Origin: Pseudomonas fluorescens
Lineage (GTDB): Bacteria; Pseudomonadota; Gammaproteobacteria; Pseudomonadales; Pseudomonadaceae
Reading direction: 5' to 3'
Length of the DNA: 64,000 nt
Assembly (NCBI RefSeq): GCF_001307275.1
Contig: NZ_CP012831.1
Coordinates: forward strand, 5,386,501 to 5,450,500
The notes under the pieces are model-generated. The model did not search any database and had not been told where the DNA came from. It worked only from the letters and a program-made list of their open reading frames with translations. Positions 1-8,327 of this stretch are shown here, in pieces. The position numbers and the translations under genes are program-made. The first letter of the stretch is position 1. Each line of letters starts with the position of its first letter.

Positions 1-2496
1 CTGGAGGGCGGCGCCGATGGCTGGCAGGCCGCCGGCTATCAGCTGTTTGCTGGTGTGCACGTGCCGTCCAAGGCCTTTGGCGAGCAGGTGGAGGCGGTCC
101 GTCACACGCCTCACGTCAGCGCCCGCCAACTGGCGCAGTGGCAGGCCCGGGGTGAGCCGCTGGTGATCCTCGACGGCCGACCGTTGGAGGAGTATCGCAA
201 GATGACCATTCCCGGTTCGATCTGTTGCCCCAACGGCGAACTGGGCTACCGCGTGCACGACCTGGTGCCGGACGAGCAGACCCCCATCGTGGTCAATTGC
301 GCCGGCCGGACCCGCAGCATCATTGGCGCCCAGACGTTGATCGACCTGGGTTTGAAAAACCCGATCTATGCCCTGGAAAACGGTACGCAAGGCTGGCACC
401 TGGAAGATCTTCAACTGGAACACGGCAGCGAGCGTCGTTATGCCGATGAGGTGTCGAGCAGCACGTTGCCGGGGCAACGCTTGGCGGCGACACAGCTGGC
501 CGAGCGGGCCGGAGCGCCTGTCGTTGGGGTTGCCCAGGTCGAGCAGTGGGCCGCGGACGCCGGGCGCAGTCTGTTCCTCTGCGACGTGCGCACCGCCGAG
601 GAGTTTGCCGCTGGCACGTTGTCGGGTGCGCAACACACGCCGGGCGGGCAGTTGATTCAATCCACCGATCTGTACGTGGGCGTGCGCCAGGCGCGGGTGG
701 TGCTGTTCGACAACGACGGCGTACGCGCACCGATCATCGCCAGTTGGCTGCGGCAGCTGGGGCACGGGGCCTTCGTGTTGTCCGGTGGGTTGAGCAGTGG
801 CCTGGCGTTACCGGCTCCAGCCGGCGTCGCGCCTGAGAAGCTGCCGCTGATCAGCGTGCAGGCCTTGGCCGATGCCCTGAAGGATGACGCAGTGGTCTTG
901 ATCGACCTGCGTTCGAGCCGGGCCTATCGCAAAGGTCATATCGCCGGGGCGCGTTGGTCGATCCGGCCGTTATTGGCCCGTGCACTGGCGGGTGAGCAGC
1001 GGCCGCTGGTGCTGGTGGCCGATGACGCCCGACTCGCCGCCCTGGCGGCACTGGAGCTGCCTCAAGCGGAGGTCCGTTTGCTGGACGGCGGTCCGGATGC
1101 CTGGCGCTCGGCGGACCTGGCGCTGCAAGAGGGCGCCGATACATTGCCGGATGCACAGTGCATCGATTTCCTGTTTTTCACCCACGACCGTCACGCTGGC
1201 AACAAGGATGCGGCGCGCCAATACCTGGCGTGGGAAATCGGTCTGCTGGCGCAAATGAGCGAGGAGGAGATCGCCAGCCTCAAGCCATTGCAGGGAAAGC
1301 CTCAAAGCACTGTCGCTGAACGGCTGCGGACCCATCTGGTCCATGGTGCGCGCACTGCAAAGGGCGTCGGTGCCAGGCCCGTCAACGTACCGGTCAGCCG
1401 CCTGAGCACGGTGCTGTTCGACAACCTGGCCCAGATGCGTGACGCCCGTGCCCGGCGCGACAGCGAGCGAGTCCTGAGTTATGGCGCCCGGGGGAATCCG
1501 ACGGCCTTCGCCCTGGAAGACCTCGTCACTGAATTGGAGGGTGGCTACCGCACGCGGCTGTTTGGCACCGGGTTGGCTGCCGTGGCGCAAACCTTCCTGG
1601 CCTACCTGCGGCCTGGCGATCATGTGCTGATCACCGATGCGGTGTATGCCCCGGTACGGCGTGTGGCCCGGGACTTCCTCGAGGCCTTCGGCATAGAAGT
1701 CGACTACTTCGCCCCCGACGGCAGCGACCTGCCCGGACGGTTGCAGGCCAACACCAAAATGGTCTACACCGAAGTGCCCGGTTCCTTGCTGTACGAGCTC
1801 TGCGACTTGCCGGCCATCGCCGCACTCTGCAAGCCGCGCGGCATCTTGCTGGCGGTGGACAATACTTGGGGGGCGGGCGTGTTGTACCGGCCACTGGCAT
1901 TAGGCGCCGACATCTCGATCATGGCCCTGACCAAATACCTGAGCGGCCACAGCGACGTGGTCATGGGCAGCGTGTGCACGCGTCAGGAGGCTTGGCCGGC
2001 ACTGGCGGCCATGAGCGACACCTTCGGCAACACCGTCAGCCCCGACGACGCCTACCTGGTCCTGCGTGGCGCGCGCACCCTCGTGCCACGCCTGGACACC
2101 CATGAGCGCCAGGCCCTGGAAATCGCCCATTGGCTGCAGGCGCAACCGCAGGTGAAGCGGGTCTTCCATCCCGCGCTGCCCGAGCATCCCGGCCACGGGT
2201 TGTGGCAGCGGGATTTCAACGGCAGCAATGGGTTGCTGTCCTTTGAACTTCGCGAACACGACGACGCTTACCTGGAGCGATTCATCGACGCGTTGCAGGT
2301 GTTTGGGTTGGGCGCGTCCTGGGGGGGATTCGAGAGCCTGGTGACCGTTGCCGACACCCAGGATCGGCAACGTGCCGAGGATCGGGCATTGAATCCGGTG
2401 GTGCGCTTGCATGTGGGGTTGGAGGATGTCGAGGTGTTGATCGAGGACTTGCGGCGGGGATTTGCGCAGGCTGCTGCCAGTGCATCGATGACTTGA
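1..2496 (+). CDS. Multi-rhodanese / cystathionine beta-lyase fusion, 5' end outside window
   Basis: The reading frame is open from base 1 and starts in the tail of a rhodanese domain (L-E-G-G..G-W..A-G-Y), so the gene begins upstream of the window. Three further rhodanese-like domains follow at about bases 100-440, 500-810 and 850-1120. The first has a catalytic-loop cysteine (N-C-A-G-R-T-R-S, Cys codon 298-300). The next two have Asp or Ala-Asp-Asp in that loop and should be inactive. From about base 1320 there is a Cys/Met-metabolism PLP enzyme of the MetC type, with the PLP lysine in A-L-T-K-Y (codon 1933-1935). The family cleaves cystathionine or related thioethers, and the fused rhodaneses would carry sulfur. 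The exact substrate is unknown. It reads into the REP array. Confidence 0.9.
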   Translation: MEGGADGWQAAGYQLFAGVHVPSKAFGEQVEAVRHTPHVSARQLAQWQARGEPLVILDGRPLEEYRKMTIPGSICCPNGELGYRVHDLVPDEQTPIVVNCAGRTRSIIGAQTLIDLGLKNPIYALENGTQGWHLEDLQLEHGSERRYADEVSSSTLPGQRLAATQLAERAGAPVVGVAQVEQWAADAGRSLFLCDVRTAEEFAAGTLSGAQHTPGGQLIQSTDLYVGVRQARVVLFDNDGVRAPIIASWLRQLGHGAFVLSGGLSSGLALPAPAGVAPEKLPLISVQALADALKDDAVVLIDLRSSRAYRKGHIAGARWSIRPLLARALAGEQRPLVLVADDARLAALAALELPQAEVRLLDGGPDAWRSADLALQEGADTLPDAQCIDFLFFTHDRHAGNKDAARQYLAWEIGLLAQMSEEEIASLKPLQGKPQSTVAERLRTHLVHGARTAKGVGARPVNVPVSRLSTVLFDNLAQMRDARARRDSERVLSYGARGNPTAFALEDLVTELEGGYRTRLFGTGLAAVAQTFLAYLRPGDHVLITDAVYAPVRRVARDFLEAFGIEVDYFAPDGSDLPGRLQANTKMVYTEVPGSLLYELCDLPAIAALCKPRGILLAVDNTWGAGVLYRPLALGADISIMALTKYLSGHSDVVMGSVCTRQEAWPALAAMSDTFGNTVSPDDAYLVLRGARTLVPRLDTHERQALEIAHWLQAQPQVKRVFHPALPEHPGHGLWQRDFNGSNGLLSFELREHDDAYLERFIDALQVFGLGASWGGFESLVTVADTQDRQRAEDRALNPVVRLHVGLEDVEVLIEDLRRGFAQAAASASMT

Positions 2497-2520
2497 AGCA
2501 TCCAGCATCGATTGCGAACT

Positions 2521-3230
2521 GACCCACCGCTTTCGCGAGCAAGCCCGCTCCCACAAGGGTCCTGCATAGGTTTCAAATACTGTGCACCACCGCAAATCCA
2601 CTGTGGGAGCGAGCCTGCTCGCGATGAGGCCAGCCCATTAAACATCCATGTCGCCTGACATTCCGCTATCGCGAGCAAGCTCGCTCCCACAAGGGTCCTG
2701 CATAGGTTTCAAGTACCGTGCAGCACCCCAAATCCACTGTGGGAGCGAGCTTGCTCGCGATCAGGCCAGCCCATTCAACATCCATGTCGCCTGACATTCC
2801 GCTCTCGCGAGCAAGCTCGCTCCCACAAGGGGCCTGCATAGGTTTCAAGTACCGTGCAGCACCCCAAATCCACTGTGGGAGCGAGCTTGCTCGCGATCAG
2901 GCCAGCCCATTCAACATCCATGTCGCCTGACATTCCGCTCTCGCGAGCAAGCTCGCTCCCACAAGGGTCCTGCATAGGTTTCAAATACTGTGCAGCACCG
3001 CAAATCCACTGTGGGAGCGAGCCTGCTCGCGATGAGGCCAGCCCATTAAACATCCATGTCGCCTGACATTCCGCTCTCGCGAGCAAGCTCGCTCCCACAA
3101 GGGTCCTGCATAGGTTTCAAGTCCCGTGCAGCACCGCAAATCCACTGTGGGAGCGAGCTTGCTCGCGATGGCGGCAGTGCATCCAACCTCAATGCGTACT
3201 GATCCACCGCTTTGGCGAGCAAGGTTGTGC
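2521..3230. repeat. Tandem REP-pair (BIME/REPIN) array, 136-bp period
   Basis: The landmark 'GTGCA(G/C)CACC..AAATCCACTG' recurs at 2582, 2718, 2854, 2990 and 3126, an exact 136-bp spacing. Each unit has a REP (GTGGGAGCGAGC..GCTCGCGAT), a unique arm that includes CATCCATGTCGCCTGACATT, and a second REP in inverted orientation. The last unit diverges after its first REP and ends near 3230. Short ORFs across the array only reflect its palindromic sequence. The array lies between the rhodanese/lyase gene and the 3328 gene, where it could act as a transcription attenuator or RNA-stabilising element. Confidence 0.95.
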
Positions 3231-3327
3231 ACCCCACCACAAAACCTATCGACACTGGGCTACCAAATCCCTTGCCAACCGCTACCATTGCGCGCAGACC
3301 TCCCGACGCCCCTGGACATTCACTTTC

Positions 3328-3846
3328 ATGAAATTGCGCCTGCTGACCGCTGCTTTGTTTTTCACCTGCACCCTGACTCACGCCGCTGAATCGAAACCCG
3401 TTCCGAAAGCCCTGGAGGCTCAGATCGGGCACTTGGTGGCGCTCATCAAGGACAGCTATGCCACCGGCTACCCGGAAGCAACGCTGGTGCAGACGCTGGA
3501 CACTGGCGAGGACAGCCAGGTCACCCTCGCGGTCTTCACCATCGAGGGTTTCGGTATGGGCAACAACTACAGCCAATACCTGGCGGCCTTTACGCCCGAA
3601 GAGAACGAAGAAGGCGTGCCGCACTACAGCCTGTTGGACGTGATGCGCATCGGGGGCGACAGCTGGCGTGCCATCGACAAACTGGATGCAAAGCTGGTCA
3701 GCGACCCGACGGGTGAGCAGACCCTGATCGACATTCCTGTGATGGAGAACACTGATGACGACGCGCCGAACTTCCCGAGCAGGGCTGCTGTGATTCACCT
3801 ATCACTGGAGGGTGCACAGTCACTGCGATTGGTTGAGAAAAGGTAA
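3328..3846 (+). CDS. Exported protein of unknown function
   Basis: This 172-residue protein has a clear N-terminal signal peptide (M-K-L-R-L-L-T-A-A-L-F-F, cleavage likely after T-H-A-A), so it should be periplasmic. The mature part is acidic and has no cysteine. It contains T-L-V-Q-T-L-D-T-G near residue 52 and an F-G-M-G-N-N-Y-S-Q-Y-L stretch near residue 75. I do not recognise the family. The next gene starts about 120 bp downstream on the same strand, but nothing indicates coupling. The gene sits directly after the REP array. Confidence 0.75.
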   Translation: MKLRLLTAALFFTCTLTHAAESKPVPKALEAQIGHLVALIKDSYATGYPEATLVQTLDTGEDSQVTLAVFTIEGFGMGNNYSQYLAAFTPEENEEGVPHYSLLDVMRIGGDSWRAIDKLDAKLVSDPTGEQTLIDIPVMENTDDDAPNFPSRAAVIHLSLEGAQSLRLVEKR

Positions 3847-3966
3847 GTCGCGTTATCCAGTTGTATTTATGCGATTGCGATATGAGTGCTATGTAACTGG
3901 CATGGTTTATCGATTAATGCGGCAAGGGTAATTTGCTTCTCTGCGATTCAATCGATAGGGAAGCCC

Positions 3967-5061
3967 ATGACTAAGCGTTTGATCCCTCCAAGACTGCCCG
4001 TCGTCGCGAAGGCGGGCATCCTTTATTTGGCGTTGTGCACCACGACGCTGGTCAATGGCGCGGAACGTCCACCCCTGGTCATCAAGGAACAGGGAAGCCT
4101 GACGGCCGGCGGCGGGCAGATCTCCCAGCCAGGTATTTTTGATCCCTACCGTCCAGCCCAGGCCGATGGTCAAACCCTACATGGTGACCACCTGTATGCG
4201 TTCTATCAGGTTCCGGTCGATAGCCGTCCACTGCCGATTCTCATGCTTCATGGCGCCGGGCAGTCGGCGAAGTCCTGGGAAACGACGGCCGATGGTCGTG
4301 AAGGCTTTCAGAATATTTTCCTGCGTCGCGGATTCTCTACCTACCTGATCGACCAACCGCGCCGTGGCGATGCGGGACGCAGTCTGGTTGAAGCGACGAT
4401 CAAGCCTGTGCCGGATGAGCAACTGTGGTTCAACCAGTTTCGCATCGGCCTTTGGCCCAAGGTCTTCGAGGGCAGTCAGTTCCCACGCGGGCAGGCGGCG
4501 CAGGAGCAGTTTTTTCGTTCCATGACCCCCAACACCGGGGCCTATGACGCTGATGTCGTATCCAACGGCGTTGCCGCGCTGTTGGGGAAAACCGGGCCGG
4601 CCATTTTGTTCACCCATTCCCAGGGCGGCGGGCCCGGCTGGTTGGCAGCGATCAAAAGCCCGAACGTGCGGGCCATCGTGGCATTCGAGCCGGGCAGCGG
4701 CTTCGTGTTTCCAGAGGGGGAAGTGCCTGCGCCGATTCCCAGCGCCTTCGACACGCTCTCGGGTCAGGCCGTTTCGCAGGAGCAGTTCAAGGCGCTGACC
4801 CGCCTCCCCATCATCATTTTCTACGGTGACAACATCCCCGACCAACCTGTGCGCTTGCCGGCCCAGGACAGCTGGCGTGCGCGCCTTGAAATGGCGCGCG
4901 TGTGGCGCGACACCGTGAACCGCCATGGGGGTGACGTCAGGCTGGTCCATTTGCCGGAGATCGGTATCAAGGGCAATAGCCATTTTCCGTTTTCGGACTT
5001 GAACAACCTCGAGATCGCGGACCTGGTTTCGACATTCCTGGCTGAAAAAAACCTCGATTGA
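3967..5061 (+). CDS. Exported alpha/beta hydrolase (esterase/lipase-like)
   Basis: I chose the ATG at 3967 because the protein then starts M-T-K-R-L-I-P-P and runs into a hydrophobic export signal ending near V-N-G-A. An in-frame ATG at 3886 gives a less plausible N-terminus. The mature protein has the alpha/beta-hydrolase oxyanion region (I-L-M-L-H-G-A-G) near residue 90 and a nucleophile elbow T-H-S-Q-G-G-G, so Ser is the probable nucleophile. A late H-F-P-F segment may hold the His. It is followed 46 bp later by another exported hydrolase and then a cupin/CMD protein, which suggests one transcription unit. The substrate is unknown. Confidence 0.82.
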   Translation: MTKRLIPPRLPVVAKAGILYLALCTTTLVNGAERPPLVIKEQGSLTAGGGQISQPGIFDPYRPAQADGQTLHGDHLYAFYQVPVDSRPLPILMLHGAGQSAKSWETTADGREGFQNIFLRRGFSTYLIDQPRRGDAGRSLVEATIKPVPDEQLWFNQFRIGLWPKVFEGSQFPRGQAAQEQFFRSMTPNTGAYDADVVSNGVAALLGKTGPAILFTHSQGGGPGWLAAIKSPNVRAIVAFEPGSGFVFPEGEVPAPIPSAFDTLSGQAVSQEQFKALTRLPIIIFYGDNIPDQPVRLPAQDSWRARLEMARVWRDTVNRHGGDVRLVHLPEIGIKGNSHFPFSDLNNLEIADLVSTFLAEKNLD

Positions 5062-5107
5062 ACCTCCTCCGCGCCGTCCTCACACCTATTGTCAGGAGTA
5101 TTCATCG

Positions 5108-6154
5108 ATGCGAACCACATTGAAGGCCACCTTCATGGCCGCCATGATCGGGATGTCCGGTGCCGGAGCGGCGGACTACAAGCACAACCCCTTCACCTTG
5201 ACCTACGGTGGCGCGTTGACGGAGAACGAACCGGGCAAGGTCAACATCCATCCGGTGAGTTACAAGCTCAACGGCCTGGATATCGCCGCCAACGTCTACA
5301 CGCCAGCCAATTATGACGCAGCGAAGAAGTATCCGGTCGTAATCGTCGCGCACCCCAACGGTGGCGTGAAGGAGCAGGTCGCAGGTCTCTATGCCCAGCG
5401 CTTGGCCGACCAGGGCTACATTACGATCACCGCCGACGCGGCCTATCAAGGGGCCAGTGGCGGTGAGCCTCGCAACGTCGACAAGCCTGCGCATCGCATC
5501 GAAGATATTCATGGGATGGCGGACTTCATCGCCGGTTATCCAGGGGCCGACAACACACGCCTGGGCCTGCTCGGCATCTGCGGCGGCGGCGGTTATTCAC
5601 TGGCGGCAGCGCGAACCGATAAGCGCTTCCAGTCGATCGCGACCTTGAGCATGTTCAACTCTGGGCTGGTTCGCCGCAACGGCTACCAGGACTCGCAGCT
5701 GTCTACCGTTCAGGCGCGTTTGCAGCAGGCATCGGCGGCCCGCGCCCAAGAAGCGGCCGGTGAAGAAATTCTCTACGTCGGCGACGCCAAACTGACCGAT
5801 GAACAGATCGCCAAGCTGCCGTTTGATCTGTATCGCCAGGGTTTCGAGTACTACGGCAAGACTCACGCCCACCCCAATTCGACCTTTCGCTACACCCAAA
5901 GCAGCCTCTTGGACCTGATGAGCTTCGATGCCACGGACCAGATCGAGCTGATCGACAAACCCTTGTTGATGATCGCCGGCAGCAACGCCGACAGCCTGTA
6001 TATGTCGCAGCAAGCCTTTGCCAAGGCGAGCGGAACCCAGGACAAAAAACTGTTCACCATCGCCGGTGCTACTCATATCGAAACCTATTGGGTGCCGGCT
6101 TATGTGGACATCGCCATGGACCAACTGACCGCGTTTTACGCCAGGACGCTCTGA
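5108..6154 (+). CDS. Exported alpha/beta hydrolase with Cys nucleophile (dienelactone-hydrolase-like)
   Basis: This 348-residue protein starts at an ATG preceded by CAGGAG and has a short signal peptide (to about A-G-A-A-D). The elbow is G-I-C-G-G-G-G with Cys158 where a serine hydrolase has Ser, as in dienelactone hydrolases. A-G-A-T-H near residue 320 supplies the likely His. It is clearly homologous to the hydrolase at 28412-29440 (shared H-P-x-G-x-V-K-E-Q, G-I-C-G, R-N-G). It lies between another hydrolase and a cupin/CMD fusion on the same strand, so a role in degrading a small exogenous compound is plausible. Substrate unknown. Confidence 0.85.
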   Translation: MRTTLKATFMAAMIGMSGAGAADYKHNPFTLTYGGALTENEPGKVNIHPVSYKLNGLDIAANVYTPANYDAAKKYPVVIVAHPNGGVKEQVAGLYAQRLADQGYITITADAAYQGASGGEPRNVDKPAHRIEDIHGMADFIAGYPGADNTRLGLLGICGGGGYSLAAARTDKRFQSIATLSMFNSGLVRRNGYQDSQLSTVQARLQQASAARAQEAAGEEILYVGDAKLTDEQIAKLPFDLYRQGFEYYGKTHAHPNSTFRYTQSSLLDLMSFDATDQIELIDKPLLMIAGSNADSLYMSQQAFAKASGTQDKKLFTIAGATHIETYWVPAYVDIAMDQLTAFYARTL

Positions 6155-6173
6155 CTTGAAGGAACACTTTGCC

Positions 6174-7343
6174 ATGAAAAATACCCTGATAGGTCTCGCG
6201 GTGTGCGCTGCGGCTCCCTTTGCCGATGCCTGGGGAGCAGGAGGTACTGCCAATGAATCCCGGACTTCGCAGCAGATCAGCCGGGCCGGCAGCCAGGCTT
6301 CGGTCGCAGGCCCGGCGGACTATTTCACCGGGCGAGTGCGGGTCGATCCGTTGTTCCCGGCTACCGATGAAGTGAGCGCCTCCGGCGCCTACGTCAGCTT
6401 CGAACCGGGTGCGCGCTCGGCTTGGCATACCCATCCCGCCGGTCAACGCTTGGTGGTGATTTCCGGTGTCGGCCTGACGCAGGAGTGGGGCAAGCCCGTG
6501 CAGCAGATCCGTCCGGGCGATGTCATCGTTTGCCCGCCAGGCGTCAAGCATTGGCATGGTGCTGCGCCGACGAGCGCCATGACTCACCTGGCCGTCACTG
6601 GGACGGTGGAGGGCAAGAGCGTGGAGTGGATGGAGAAGGTCAGCGAAGAACAGTACGGCGCCGCTGGAACGTCTACGGCCAGGCCGGATACGGTGGCGGT
6701 TTCGCAAACCCTGTCGGCCAAGCAGCAAGCCATCCCGCTGATTGCCGCCGCCATGGCGACGAGCAATATGCCTGGTCTCAACACTGCTTTGAATCGAGGG
6801 CTGGATGCCGGCCTTACCGTCAGCGAGGTGAAGGAAGTCCTGGTGCAGCTTTACGCTTACAGTGGCTTTCCCCGCAGCCTCAACGCCCTCGGCGAATTGA
6901 TGAAAGTGGTGGAGGCGCGCAAGCAACGCGGCGTCCAGGACGACCCGGGGCGCGAGCCTGCTCGACTGATTCCTACCGGCGACGCGTTGCTGGCGGCGGG
7001 CACGGCCAATCAGACGCGCATTGCCGGTGCGCCCGTCCAGGGGCCGTTGTTCGACTTCGTCCCGGTCATCAACCAGTACTTGCAGACGCACCTGTTTGGC
7101 GACATTTTCGAGCGTGACAACCTGGACTGGCAAAGCCGCGAGCTGGCGACAGTCGCCGCGCTGGCGGTCACTCCCGGCGTGGAGTCGCAACTGCGCTCGC
7201 ACCTGGCCGCCAGCCTGCGAGTCGGCTTGAGCGCTGCACAGCTGCGGCAACTGATCCAGCTACTGGACGAGCAGGGCGACGCCGCCGCGGCCAAGCGTGC
7301 CAGTGAAGCGTTGGACACCGTCCAGGCCAATCAACCCACGTAG
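6174..7343 (+). CDS. Cupin / carboxymuconolactone-decarboxylase fusion, exported
   Basis: The ATG at 6174 follows AAGGA by about 10 bases and opens a signal peptide (M-K-N-T-L-I-G-L..A-D-A). An alternative non-ATG start lies at 6156. Residues about 60-135 form a cupin with W-H-T-H-P-A-G-Q and G-V-K-H-W-H-G metal-ligand motifs. Two carboxymuconolactone-decarboxylase/AhpD-like helical repeats follow, around residues 170-245 and 285-375. The whole is about 389 residues. It follows the hydrolase by 19 bp, so it is probably co-transcribed. Its 3' end overlaps the convergent LysR gene by 13 bp. A peroxidase-like or decarboxylase role is possible, but the CxxC of AhpD is not visible. Confidence 0.85.
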   Translation: MKNTLIGLAVCAAAPFADAWGAGGTANESRTSQQISRAGSQASVAGPADYFTGRVRVDPLFPATDEVSASGAYVSFEPGARSAWHTHPAGQRLVVISGVGLTQEWGKPVQQIRPGDVIVCPPGVKHWHGAAPTSAMTHLAVTGTVEGKSVEWMEKVSEEQYGAAGTSTARPDTVAVSQTLSAKQQAIPLIAAAMATSNMPGLNTALNRGLDAGLTVSEVKEVLVQLYAYSGFPRSLNALGELMKVVEARKQRGVQDDPGREPARLIPTGDALLAAGTANQTRIAGAPVQGPLFDFVPVINQYLQTHLFGDIFERDNLDWQSRELATVAALAVTPGVESQLRSHLAASLRVGLSAAQLRQLIQLLDEQGDAAAAKRASEALDTVQANQPT

Positions 7344-8224
7344 CGCAAGGCTTCGCGCAGCAGCGTAAAGGCCGGTGAACTTTGGCGGCGACTGGGATAG
7401 TAGAGGTGGTAGCCGGAAAACGGCTCGCACCAATCTTCCAGCACCCGAATCAACCGGCCTTGCGCGACAGCGTCTTGCACCTGGTCCTCCGGCATGTAGG
7501 CCAGCCCCAACCCTTGGAGGGCCGCCTCCAGGCGCATCGCGATGGTATTGAACACCAACTGGCCTTCCACTCGGACGTTCACTTCCTGTCCGTTTTTCTC
7601 GAACTCCCAGATGTAAAGGCCGCCATGGGTCGGCATGCGCAGGTTGATGCAATTGTGCGCCGTGAGGTCGTCAGGGATGACTGGCTTGGGGTATCGGGCG
7701 AAATACGCTGGCGAGCCCACAACCGCCATGCGCATATCAGGGCCGATACGCATGGCGATCATGTCCTTGGCGACCTGTGGGCCCAGCCGGACACCGGCGT
7801 CGAAACCCTCCGCGACGATATCGGTGAAACCGTAGTCGACGATGATTTCGATATTGAGATCTGGATTGTTTGGCAGCAGCCTGGCGAGAACGGATTGCAA
7901 GATCGTGATCGCAGAGTGTTCACCGGCAGTGATGCGCAACTTACCCGCTGGCTTATCGCGAAACTCACTGAGCATCGCCATCTCGTTATCGATCTCTTCG
8001 AATCGCGGCGCGACCACCCGCAGCAGGTGTTCACCGGCTTCGGTCGGGGCGACACTTCGCGTGGTGCGCGAGAGCAGCCTGACCCCCAGCCGCTCCTCCA
8101 ACTGACGCATCGCCCGGCTCAGCGCCGGTTGCGACATGCCCAGCTTGGCCGCTGCGCGGGTGAAGCTGCGCTCCTGGGCGACGGCGGCGAAGATGGCGAG
8201 CTGGTCGTAGCGTTCGGTGGTCAT
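7331..8224 (-). CDS. LysR-family transcriptional regulator
   Basis: This 297-residue protein has an N-terminal winged HTH (F-A-A-V-A-Q-E-R-S-F-T-R-A-A..L-S-R-A-M-R-Q-L-E) and a LysR substrate-binding domain ending with an F-S-G-Y-H-L-Y-Y-P-S-R-R motif. That ending is typical of the DNA-binding/effector subgroup linked to short-chain oxidoreductases and hydrolases. It overlaps the preceding cupin/CMD gene tail to tail, so transcripts would be antisense at their ends. It is strongly similar over its whole length to the LysR protein at 30038-30931, which neighbours a paralogous hydrolase. Confidence 0.93.
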   Translation of the reverse strand: MTTERYDQLAIFAAVAQERSFTRAAAKLGMSQPALSRAMRQLEERLGVRLLSRTTRSVAPTEAGEHLLRVVAPRFEEIDNEMAMLSEFRDKPAGKLRITAGEHSAITILQSVLARLLPNNPDLNIEIIVDYGFTDIVAEGFDAGVRLGPQVAKDMIAMRIGPDMRMAVVGSPAYFARYPKPVIPDDLTAHNCINLRMPTHGGLYIWEFEKNGQEVNVRVEGQLVFNTIAMRLEAALQGLGLAYMPEDQVQDAVAQGRLIRVLEDWCEPFSGYHLYYPSRRQSSPAFTLLREALRYVG

Positions 8225-8327
8225 TGATCCGTCTCTGGCATGAGCGGGGAGGGATTATGGCACTGGTGCCAGTCATCGGCTGGGACCATCGGGGTGAAGG
8301 GAGCGTTGCCCCCCGGGCCATCCACGC

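Noticed and set aside
2666..3098. Overlapping short ORFs across the repeat array
   Set aside because: They repeat with the 136-bp period on both strands and encode only REP translations.
2521..3230. CRISPR array
   Set aside because: Regular spacing, but the units are whole 136-bp copies including the would-be spacers, and each holds inverted REP sequences. No cas genes.
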